Assembly (NCBI GenBank): GCA_964477295.1
Contig: CAYZEZ010000271.1
Location: forward strand, 1-6,420
Direction of reading: 5' to 3'
DNA length: 6,420 nt
DNA from: CAYZEZ01 sp964477295
GTDB taxonomy: Bacteria > Bacteroidota > Bacteroidia > Bacteroidales > SM23-62
In this document: in pieces, positions 1 through 5,338 of the stretch
How the letters are laid out: each line of letters opens with the position of its first letter
Position numbering within the stretch: position 1 is the first letter of the stretch
Program-made: the position numbers and the translations under genes
The notes under the pieces: model-generated
The model's database searches: none
What the model saw: only the letters and a program-made list of their open reading frames with translations
Told to the model about the DNA's origin: nothing

Positions 1-84
1 AACCTGTAACCTGCAACCTGTAACCTGCAACCTGTAACCTGTAACCTGTAACCTGCAACCTGTAACCTGTAACCTGTAACCTGC
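1..84. repeat. Heptanucleotide tandem array (AACCTGY), 12 units
   Basis: Twelve perfect head-to-tail 7-bp units differ only at the last base. Reading left to right, that base is T,C,T,C,T,T,T,C,T,T,T,C. Units 5-8 (29-56) and 9-12 (57-84) are identical, so a 28-bp higher-order unit has been duplicated. A decayed thirteenth unit follows at 85-91. The array begins at the window edge and probably continues to the left. It is intergenic and ends just before the rnpB promoter. No open frame or protein-binding role can be supported from the sequence. Confidence 0.97.
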
Positions 85-98
85 AACTTTAATAAGGC

Positions 99-133
99 TT
101 TGCCACTGTATTCCAAGTTTTTAACTACCTTTG
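99..133 (+). promoter_or_regulatory. Bacteroidetes-type promoter of rnpB
   Basis: A TTTG (99-102) resembling the -33 element lies 23 bases before a perfect TAnnTTTG -7 box, TACCTTTG (126-133). The spacing is slightly long for the Bacteroides consensus. The predicted start, a few bases after 133, coincides with the 5' strand of RNase P helix P1 near 137-140, which supports both calls independently. Confidence 0.7.
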
Positions 134-136
134 TAG

Positions 137-467
137 AACGCAAGTCGTTCTATCGTTCTCAGATGTATTTGAGGAAGGAAAGTCCGGGCAACACAGAGCA
201 CCACACTTCTGAAAGGGAGATGTCTGAAAGGGTATAGTAGCGGAACAGAAAATAACCGTCCGCCTGAAGGTGGATAAGGGTGAAAAGGTGAGGTAAGAGC
301 TCACCGGTGTGCCGGGTGACCGGTACAGCCGTTCGCCTTGTGGGTTGAAAGACCACATATACCGGCACTCGAGGGCTGCTCGCCCGATGCCGGGGGGTAG
401 GTCGATCAGATAAATGATAGAATTTCCGCTTTGCGGATAACAGAACCTGGCTTACAGACTTGCTGTT
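137..467 (+). ncRNA. rnpB: RNase P RNA, bacterial type (probably type A)
   Basis: This is the catalytic RNA of ribonuclease P, which removes 5' leaders from precursor tRNAs. Conserved landmarks appear in order: GAGGAAGGAAAGTCCGGGC (171-189), TAAGAGCTCACCGG (294-307), GGTGACCGGTACAGCC (315-330), the AGATAAATGATAG block (409-421) and ACAGAACCTGGCTTAC (440-455). The ends are set by helix P1, GCAAGTC (140-146) pairing with GACTTGC (457-463). Helix P4 forms between 180-188 and 446-453, with the usual bulged U at 183. One P4 pair, 186 with 448, is a G-U wobble because the normally invariant CCC of the 3' block reads CCT. The G-rich GGGGGGTAGG near 392-401 would supply the GGU that binds the tRNA CCA end. 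A length near 330 nt is normal. Exact ends are uncertain by a few bases. Confidence 0.95.
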
Positions 468-470
468 TTA

Positions 471-502
471 TGAAGGCTGCCTCCTGACGGATGCAGCCTT
501 CA
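471..502. terminator. Bidirectional terminator hairpin between rnpB and the LolA-like gene
   Basis: A perfect 10-bp stem, TGAAGGCTGC (471-480) with GCAGCCTTCA (493-502), encloses a 12-base loop in which TCC/GGA can add three more pairs. On the + strand it follows rnpB by a few bases and is trailed by CCTTTATT, a weak T-tract. On the - strand it begins three bases after the stop of the LolA-like gene and is followed by TAAAACA. It sits exactly between two converging transcription units, so it plausibly stops both. The short T-tracts make termination strength uncertain. Confidence 0.75.
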
Positions 503-505
503 CCT

Positions 506-1237
506 TTATTCGGGCCGGTTGAAAATCTTATCATCTACCGTTATATTGAACTTAATATCATGGAATTCTATTATCATCCCCTGTATTTCATTGAACCTTT
601 GCTCCACCTTGAATGGCATCATGATTCCATCTGCTTCCCTGTAATCACTGAATAGAACTTCTACAGTGACCGGAGAATCATTGATATTAGTAATGCGGTT
701 CATTTTGTGAAGTAAATAGTCATCTGTCCCGATAAACAACTCATCCGTATCTCCGTCTGTCTTTATGAGTCGCAGTAAATGAACCTTTTTGTCACCATAA
801 TCCTTTACACCTGAATAAGTGAGCTTATGGCCTTTCTCCTTCCAGTTCCACAAATCTCCGTCGATATTACCAACCTCCTGGATGGTTTTAAGATCGGGAC
901 CGGTAAGTGTAACCGGTTCTGCAGTATTCATCCATGAAGCCAGCATCCATCCGTGAACTCCATCATACCCCTGGTTAATAATTTCACCCGTGGGCAACAA
1001 AATTTCAAGGTAGGCTTTATCAGGTCTTTTCTGAATTTGCTTAAATGATGTTTCCTGGCCATCCTGGATCGTAATACCTGTTGCAACAGCCGTTTGGACC
1101 TTCACAATCTTATCCTGTCCAATCACCTTGAAATAATTTTCGAGGATCTCTTCCTTGCTTAAAGTTTGTGAGAAGGAATTTATAATTGGGGCCATGATAA
1201 GCAATGTGGCAAATAATGGATAGGTTATTCTTTTCAT
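506..1237 (-). CDS. Secreted LolA-like (outer-membrane lipoprotein-sorting-type) protein
   Basis: The protein has 243 residues. An N-terminal signal peptide (Met1 to about Ser23) has a short basic start, a hydrophobic core and a Ser-Phe-Ser/Gln type I cleavage site, which fixes the start codon and predicts periplasmic export. There is no lipobox Cys. The mature part reads as the one-domain LolA/LolB-like half-barrel. It has an opening helix with YFKVIGQDKIVKVQT (35-49), a strand rich in Lys-Arg-Pro-Asp-Lys (70-74), a GYDGVHGWM turn (90-98), and a C-terminal FSDYREADGIMMPFKVE (196-212) followed by N..VDD.IFNRP near the end. That closing pattern is typical of Bacteroidota proteins annotated as outer membrane lipoprotein-sorting proteins. 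Family assignment is from pattern recognition. True LolA chaperone activity is not shown, since many paralogues have unknown cargo. It lies 83 bp after kdsA and could be cotranscribed with it. Confidence 0.85.
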   Translation of the reverse strand: MKRITYPLFATLLIMAPIINSFSQTLSKEEILENYFKVIGQDKIVKVQTAVATGITIQDGQETSFKQIQKRPDKAYLEILLPTGEIINQGYDGVHGWMLASWMNTAEPVTLTGPDLKTIQEVGNIDGDLWNWKEKGHKLTYSGVKDYGDKKVHLLRLIKTDGDTDELFIGTDDYLLHKMNRITNINDSPVTVEVLFSDYREADGIMMPFKVEQRFNEIQGMIIEFHDIKFNITVDDKIFNRPE

Positions 1238-1320
1238 CGATATAAATTAACACTATTTACGAACGCCGGGGATTCATTATTTCGGATGCGATTAAATATA
1301 AATTTAAACAACCAGTCTTA

Positions 1321-2151
1321 CTAATCCAACCCGATAACGGTTTTTCTGATGATAGCCAGTTTCGTTAAGAGTGGTTCGAGCTGGTCAAGAGGCAACATAT
1401 TGGCACCATCTGATTTTGCGTTGGACGGATCCGGATGGGTTTCAATAAAAAGGCCATCAACCCCTACAGCAATTCCTGCCCTGGCAATGGTCTCAATCAT
1501 ATCAGGTTGTCCTCCACTAACACCAGATTCCTGGTTGGGTTGCTGAAGGGAGTGAGTGACGTCAAGTACCACGGGAAATCCAATTTCTTTCATCTCTGCA
1601 ATACCCCGATAATCTACGATCAGGTCGTGATAGCCAAACATTGTTCCCCTGTCCGTAAGGATGATATTATTATTGCCACTGTCAATGACTTTCTGTGCTG
1701 CAAAGGCCATTGAGGAAGGTGCCATAAATTGTCCTTTTTTAATATTTATGCATTTCCCTGTTCTTGCAGCAGCAATAAGCAATTCGGTTTGCCGGCTTAA
1801 AAATGCAGGGATCTGAAGAATATCCACATACCTTGCGGCCGGTTCTGCCTCCTCTGGTGTGTGTATATCGGTTAATACGGGGACTTCAAAATCGATACTG
1901 ATCTTTTTTAATAATTCAAGGGCTTTTCCGTCACCAATCCCGGTAAATGAATCTATTTTCGACCGGTTGGCTTTCCTGTAAGAAGATTTAAAGATGTATG
2001 GGATCTTCAGTTTTTCAGTAATTATTTTGGTAGTCCTCACCACTTCAACACATACCTCTTCACTTTCAACCACACACGGACCGGCTATGAGAAAGAAACT
2101 ATCAGAGTCAAGATGGTTTAGAAATGGAACACAATTCAGACTTGAAGTCAT
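1321..2151 (-). CDS. kdsA: 3-deoxy-8-phosphooctulonate (Kdo-8-P) synthase, metal-dependent class
   Basis: KdsA condenses phosphoenolpyruvate with arabinose-5-phosphate in the cytoplasm to give Kdo-8-phosphate, the precursor of the Kdo that joins lipid A to the LPS core. The 276 residues match the family length and cover the whole DAHP/Kdo-8-P synthase barrel: IAGPCVVES (22-30), FKSSYRKANRSK with the KANR substrate loop (54-65), DILQIPAFLSRQT (110-122), NIKKGQFMAP (136-145), LTDRGTMFGYHDL (165-177), DVTHSLQQPN (197-206) and FIETHPDPSNAKSDGANMLP (235-254). Cys26, His200, Glu237 and Asp248 correspond to the four metal ligands of the Aquifex-type enzyme. The metal-independent E. coli type carries Asn where Cys26 stands. 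No Shine-Dalgarno precedes the ATG, and the upstream stretch is AT-rich. It is 156 bp from rarA and 83 bp from the LolA-like gene, all reading left. Confidence 0.97.
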   Translation of the reverse strand: MTSSLNCVPFLNHLDSDSFFLIAGPCVVESEEVCVEVVRTTKIITEKLKIPYIFKSSYRKANRSKIDSFTGIGDGKALELLKKISIDFEVPVLTDIHTPEEAEPAARYVDILQIPAFLSRQTELLIAAARTGKCINIKKGQFMAPSSMAFAAQKVIDSGNNNIILTDRGTMFGYHDLIVDYRGIAEMKEIGFPVVLDVTHSLQQPNQESGVSGGQPDMIETIARAGIAVGVDGLFIETHPDPSNAKSDGANMLPLDQLEPLLTKLAIIRKTVIGLD

Positions 2152-2167
2152 TTGGATATTATTAAAA

Positions 2168-2202
2168 AGTTGCGGGTTACGAGGTTTGGGTTATGAAGTT
2201 TC
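2168..2202. repeat. Degenerate period-7 repeat upstream of kdsA
   Basis: Five consecutive heptamers can be read: AGTTGCG, GGTTACG, AGGTTTG, GGTTATG and AAGTTTC. The two 14-base blocks 2175-2188 and 2189-2202 differ at only a few positions. One unit, GGTTACG, differs by one base from a rotation of the reverse complement of the 1-84 repeat unit (GGTTACA). This therefore looks like an eroded, opposite-orientation relative of that array. It lies 17 bp from the kdsA start codon and probably within its leader. Confidence 0.6.
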
Positions 2203-2237
2203 ACCTGCAAAGCAACAATTAAATTATTTTAGTAACG

Positions 2238-2268
2238 TAAATCTATGCATTTTGTGATCTACTTTCAA
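2238..2268 (-). promoter_or_regulatory. Possible kdsA promoter
   Basis: On the minus strand TTG (2268-2266) is followed after 20 bases by TAGATTTA (2245-2238), a 7 of 8 match to the Bacteroidetes TAnnTTTG box. Transcription would start near 2230, giving a leader of about 80 nt that includes the degenerate heptamer repeat. The match is imperfect in AT-rich DNA, and read-through from rarA is an alternative. Confidence 0.3.
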
Positions 2269-2286
2269 TTTTTATCTTCAAAACCC

Positions 2287-2307
2287 CTACTGTCTACTGT
2301 CTACTTC
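2287..2307. repeat. Short CTACTGT heptamer repeat abutting the rarA stop
   Basis: There are two exact CTACTGT units (2287-2293, 2294-2300) and a third, CTACTTC (2301-2307), with two changes. The repeat ends directly against the rarA stop codon (2308-2310 on the minus strand). The unit differs from the AACCTGY array but has the same 7-bp period. No stable hairpin or terminator forms here. Confidence 0.75.
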
Positions 2308-3618
2308 TTAATACGCGTATTTTTTCTTCCACCAGTCCCTGAGCCTTTTCCTGATTTCTGTCTCCCTTGCATTATCCTGAGGGTCATACAGTTTAGTGTC
2401 AAGAATCTCTTTCGGTAAAAAATCATCGACTACAAAATTACCATCATAGCTATGAGCATATTTATAATCTTTGCCATACCCCAGCTCTTTCATTAGCCGG
2501 GTAGAAGCATTGCGAATATGCAACGGAACCGGAAGGGCACCCGATTTTGATACCAGTTCCTGGGCTTCGTTAATAGCCTGGTAAGCAGAATTGCTCTTGG
2601 GTGAAGTGGCCAGGTAAATGGCTGCTTCAGACAAGATAATCCTCGACTCAGGCCAGCCAACCATATGCACTGCCTGGAAACAGTTGGTTGCCAGTAAAAG
2701 GGCATTTGGGTTTGCCAGGCCGATATCTTCAGCAGCTAATATCACCAGCCGCCTGGCAATAAATTCAGGTTTCTCTCCTCCTTCAACCATCCTGGCAAGC
2801 CAGTATACGGCTGCATTTGGATCGCTGCCGCGAATACTCTTAATAAAAGCTGAAATGATATCATAATGCTGTTCCCCGTCCTTGTCATAGGTAGCAATGT
2901 TTTCCTGAAGCTTATCCTTAACACGGTCGTTGGTAATCTGAATAGTAGGTTTGGTCTTCTTTTCACCGTGCTCAGCCACATCGGCATTAACAATAAGTTC
3001 AATAATATTCAGAAGCTTTCTTGCATCACCCCCGGAAAACCGGAACATGGCGTCGTACTCCAAAATTTCAATCTGAAGCTTTTTCAGGAGAACATCCTGC
3101 TTCAATATCCTGTCTGTCAACTTTGACAGATCATCCCGGCTCAGGTGATTAAGTGTATATACATGACATCTGGAAAGAAGCGGTGAAATAACCTCAAAGG
3201 ATGGATTTTCAGTAGTGGCACCAATCAGGGTAATAATTCCCTGTTCCACAGCCCCGAGTAGCGAATCCTGCTGGGACTTACTGAACCGGTGTATCTCATC
3301 AATAAACAGGATCGGATTGGGTTTGTTAAAGAACTGTATCTTTTTTGCTTTATCTATGGTTTCCCTAACATCTTTGACACCTGAATTAATAGCGCTCAAT
3401 GAGTAAAACGGCCGTTCAAGCTGGTTGGCTATGATCCTGGCCAGCGTTGTTTTTCCTACGCCAGGTGGTCCCCACAAAACAAACGATGCAACCGTTCCTG
3501 ACTCAATCATTTTCCTGATGACGGCTCCCTTGCCAACCAGGTGCTCCTGACCGATAAAATCGTCAAGGGAAGTGGGTCTCATCCTGTCAGCCAATGGTTG
3601 GTTGGGTATCTCCATCAT
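2308..3618 (-). CDS. rarA: Replication-associated recombination protein A (RarA/MgsA), AAA+ ATPase
   Basis: RarA is a cytoplasmic clamp-loader-like AAA+ ATPase that acts at stalled replication forks and DNA ends and associates with SSB. The 436 residues are full length for the family. In order, they show a family-typical N-terminus with PLADRMRPTSLDDFIGQEHL (8-27), Walker A WGPPGVGKTT (49-58), Walker B ILFIDEIHRF (103-112), sensor 1 GATTENPSF (133-141) ahead of the arginine-finger region LLSRC (147-151), and sensor 2 GGDARKLLN (196-204). The C-terminal tetramerisation half begins at HYDIISAFIKSIRGSDPNAA (251-270) and includes LAAEDIGLANP (294-304) and HIRNASTRLMK (367-377). All catalytic residues look intact. 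Two adjacent ATGs (3618 and 3615) are possible starts, and the longer is used here. No Shine-Dalgarno is visible. It is the first of three leftward genes and diverges from the DUF6588-like gene. Confidence 0.96.
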   Translation of the reverse strand: MMEIPNQPLADRMRPTSLDDFIGQEHLVGKGAVIRKMIESGTVASFVLWGPPGVGKTTLARIIANQLERPFYSLSAINSGVKDVRETIDKAKKIQFFNKPNPILFIDEIHRFSKSQQDSLLGAVEQGIITLIGATTENPSFEVISPLLSRCHVYTLNHLSRDDLSKLTDRILKQDVLLKKLQIEILEYDAMFRFSGGDARKLLNIIELIVNADVAEHGEKKTKPTIQITNDRVKDKLQENIATYDKDGEQHYDIISAFIKSIRGSDPNAAVYWLARMVEGGEKPEFIARRLVILAAEDIGLANPNALLLATNCFQAVHMVGWPESRIILSEAAIYLATSPKSNSAYQAINEAQELVSKSGALPVPLHIRNASTRLMKELGYGKDYKYAHSYDGNFVVDDFLPKEILDTKLYDPQDNARETEIRKRLRDWWKKKYAY

Positions 3619-3805
3619 ACTATTTTCGGTAAAAATAATGAATAAACCATAAAGAGTATCGAAACTTGATGCATCCTTTTACATACAATACGGGTCTTAT
3701 TCTTAACAATCTAATATTACATCAATTCCAGATTATTAATAACTTTACGCCAATAATCAATAAAAATTTAAAAAAGCGAAACGGACACATAGAATTAGAG
3801 TCATA

Positions 3806-3838
3806 TTTTAAATAAACGATTTTAATTAAATAATTTTT
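3806..3838 (+). promoter_or_regulatory. Possible promoter of the DUF6588-like gene
   Basis: TTTT (3806-3809), 21 bases, then TAATTTTT (3831-3838) is a near match to TTTG/TAnnTTTG. It would place the transcript start just before the leader hairpin. TAACTTTA at 3740-3747 is an equally good box without a matching upstream element. The region is so AT-rich that chance matches are expected. Apart from these and the hairpin, the divergent gap 3619-3903 shows nothing recognisable. Confidence 0.25.
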
Positions 3839-3856
3839 ATGGTAGCAAAGTGATTA

Positions 3857-3876
3857 TCCCCCGAGGCTACGGGGGA
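3857..3876 (+). promoter_or_regulatory. Stable 5'-leader hairpin upstream of the DUF6588-like gene
   Basis: The seven-pair stem TCCCCCG/CGGGGGA (3857-3863 with 3870-3876) has a six-base AGGCTA loop. It is an isolated G/C block inside otherwise very AT-rich DNA and ends 27 bases before the ATG. The loop's GCTA (3866-3869) is complementary to TAGC at 3843-3846, so an H-type pseudoknot is geometrically possible. It is not followed by a T-tract, so a terminator is unlikely. An mRNA-stabilising or regulatory leader is an inference. Confidence 0.5.
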
Positions 3877-3903
3877 ATTTCAAATAATTAAAAATTTTAA
3901 CAA

Positions 3904-5016
3904 ATGAAATCTAAAATAGGAAGATTTTTATTAATAGGTACAACGCTAATTATGTCAGCAGGAATGGCCTATTCTCAATTTAATCAGATTGGTAACATCC
4001 TTGCCGGTGGAGTAGGTGATGCTGAACTTATGATGACTGAATACATCCGGCCTCTTACGAATTCTATCGGTGCCAATTTAAATGCCGGATGGTACAATAC
4101 CGCCAAACCGCATAAATTGGGGGGATTTGATATCACCTTTACCTTTAATGTTGCTATTGCTCCGGAAGATCATCTGACCTATAACCTCGATGACATAGGT
4201 TTATCCGATAATATAAGGTATGATGATAATATTGCAAAAACTTTTTCCGGGGAGAAGGGATCGGGACCAACCATCGGATATGCCTATGATGTGCCGGTGA
4301 TTGGCGAACAGAAAATTGACCTTTATGATCATCCGGGAGGTGTAGGATTTAAAATGGTACCCTCTCCAATGATTAACGCAAGCCTGGGATTGATCAAAGG
4401 AACAGAAGTGATGGGGAGGTATATGCCATCAGTAAACATGAGAAATGTAGGAAAATTTGATCTTTGGGGAATTGGATTTAAGCATGATATAAAACAATGG
4501 ATACCTGGTTTAAATAAATTACCCGTACTGCATCTCGGTATCATGTACGGATATACAAAGATGAAACTGTATGCCGATCTGCCGGCTATAACACCAGCCG
4601 ATCTTAATGCTGTTGAAAATTTTGGTGCTGCTCCGGTCCCTAACTGGGATGAACAGGCTTTGGATCTCGAATTTAACAGCCATACTGCCAACCTGCTGGT
4701 TTCTGCCAATCTCCCTGTTGTAAGTTTTTATGGTGGAGCAGGGATAAGTATTTCGAAGGCAAATTTATTACTGGAAGGGCCATTCCCTGTCCCTACTGCT
4801 GTTCAGGATGGGTTTACTGCCCAGCTTTCGGTAGGACCCGACCAGGTTGAAACCGATCCAATTGATATTGAGATTAAGAACCAGGATGGTGGTGTAATGA
4901 AGCCAAGGTTAAATGCCGGTATTCGGTTTAAATTCGCCGTTATTACCTTACAAGTTGACTATACCAGGGCAAACTATAATGTTGTTACTGCAGGATTGGG
5001 CATCAGTGTGAGATAG
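3904..5016 (+). CDS. Secreted, probable outer-membrane beta-barrel protein (DUF6588-like)
   Basis: The protein has 370 residues. The N-terminal signal peptide has Lys2/Lys4/Arg7, a hydrophobic core (8-20) and an Ala-Tyr-Ser/Gln cleavage site after residue 24, which fixes the start. The mature start (DAELMMTEYIRPLTNSIG, 39-56) followed by LNAGWYNTAKPHKLGGFDIT (59-78) is the pattern I associate with the DUF6588 family of Bacteroidota, which has no known biochemical function. The remainder alternates short amphipathic strands with Gly/Asn/Asp turns. It ends in three strand-like stretches (PRLNAGIRFKFAV, ITLQVDYTRAN, YNVVTAGLGISVR), and this closing strand is typical of outer-membrane beta-barrels. 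There is no lipobox and no internal membrane helix. The gene stands alone, diverging from rarA and converging on the transporter relic, whose stop lies six bases away. CDS status is confident, but the family and location are inferred. Confidence 0.88.
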   Translation: MKSKIGRFLLIGTTLIMSAGMAYSQFNQIGNILAGGVGDAELMMTEYIRPLTNSIGANLNAGWYNTAKPHKLGGFDITFTFNVAIAPEDHLTYNLDDIGLSDNIRYDDNIAKTFSGEKGSGPTIGYAYDVPVIGEQKIDLYDHPGGVGFKMVPSPMINASLGLIKGTEVMGRYMPSVNMRNVGKFDLWGIGFKHDIKQWIPGLNKLPVLHLGIMYGYTKMKLYADLPAITPADLNAVENFGAAPVPNWDEQALDLEFNSHTANLLVSANLPVVSFYGGAGISISKANLLLEGPFPVPTAVQDGFTAQLSVGPDQVETDPIDIEIKNQDGGVMKPRLNAGIRFKFAVITLQVDYTRANYNVVTAGLGISVR

Positions 5017-5021
5017 TTGGC

Positions 5022-5270
5022 TCAGCTTACCTGGAATCCGCTCAATTTCACTGTTACCGCAGGGATTAGGAACAACAATCCCAATATCAGTAATATGATC
5101 ATAAACGGTGTGACCCACCTGAGCCATACCTCGAAAGGGATATTGGCCATACAAGGCACACCTATTGGCACACCCGATGCAGGTGTTATCTGGTTTGTAA
5201 CACCATCGCAGGATTGAAAACCGGAATGGTTGCCTGCCGCGAAAGTCCCATCGCAAAGAAAAGGGTGGCA
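5022..5270 (-). pseudogene. Frameshifted C-terminal relic of a YfcC/DcuC-type membrane transporter
   Basis: Two minus-strand frames join into one recognisable protein end. Frame A gives FFAMGLSRQATIPVF (about 5259-5215). Frame B then gives FQSCDGVTNQITPASGVPIG (about 5219-5160), NIPFEVWLRW (5144-5115) and a strongly hydrophobic helix (about 5105-5049), ending VKLSGFQVS and TGA (5024-5022). This order (G.SRQ, then DG.TN.I.P.SG, then IP...W..W plus a final membrane helix) is the C-terminus of YfcC-type DcuC-family carriers of about 500 residues. Restoring one missing base near 5214-5222 makes it continuous. Frame A hits a stop at 5188-5186, and frame B has a stop just upstream at about 5275. 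Upstream of about 5270 the homology ends and the relA promoter begins, so roughly four-fifths of the gene is missing. The substrate cannot be inferred. An open frame on the plus strand here is a shadow. Confidence 0.72.
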
Positions 5271-5280
5271 TTAAATATTC

Positions 5281-5312
5281 TTTTAAAAATATTCATATTA
5301 ATTATACTTTTG
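5281..5312 (+). promoter_or_regulatory. Bacteroidetes-type promoter of the relA homologue
   Basis: A perfect TAnnTTTG box, TACTTTTG (5305-5312), lies 20 bases after TTTT (5281-5284), a 3 of 4 match to the -33 TTTG. The predicted transcript starts near 5319, giving a leader of about 20 nt. The promoter abuts the truncated end of the transporter relic. Confidence 0.55.
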
Positions 5313-5338
5313 ACATTGACACTGTCCTGAGGCCAGAT

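Noticed and set aside
1..84. CRISPR array
   Set aside because: The units are 7 bp with no spacers, so it is a plain tandem repeat.
125..368. Two overlapping minus-strand open frames of 69-77 codons
   Set aside because: They lie across the RNase P RNA, whose conserved blocks and helices fully explain the sequence. The translations show no family pattern.
1349..3406. Several plus-strand frames of 63-92 codons inside kdsA and rarA
   Set aside because: They are antisense shadows of two complete, motif-rich genes.
3857..3900. Leader hairpin plus A-rich tail as a preQ1-I-like riboswitch
   Set aside because: The loop and tail do not show the preQ1 core pattern, the loop pairs with upstream rather than tail sequence, and the downstream gene is not a queuosine gene.
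5156..5176. Direct repeat GGCACACC separated by four bases
   Set aside because: On the coding strand it simply encodes the repeated Gly-Val-Pro of the transporter relic (GVPIGVP).
5017..5217. A 66-codon plus-strand frame starting with TTG directly after the DUF6588-like stop
   Set aside because: It is antisense to the transporter relic, whose motifs explain the region. It has no plausible start signal and no recognisable domain.
4948..5271. A 107-codon minus-strand frame across the end of the DUF6588-like gene
   Set aside because: It is out of phase with both relic frames over nearly all of its length, its translation is Cys/Arg/Pro-rich with no motif, and it overlaps a real gene's 3' end.
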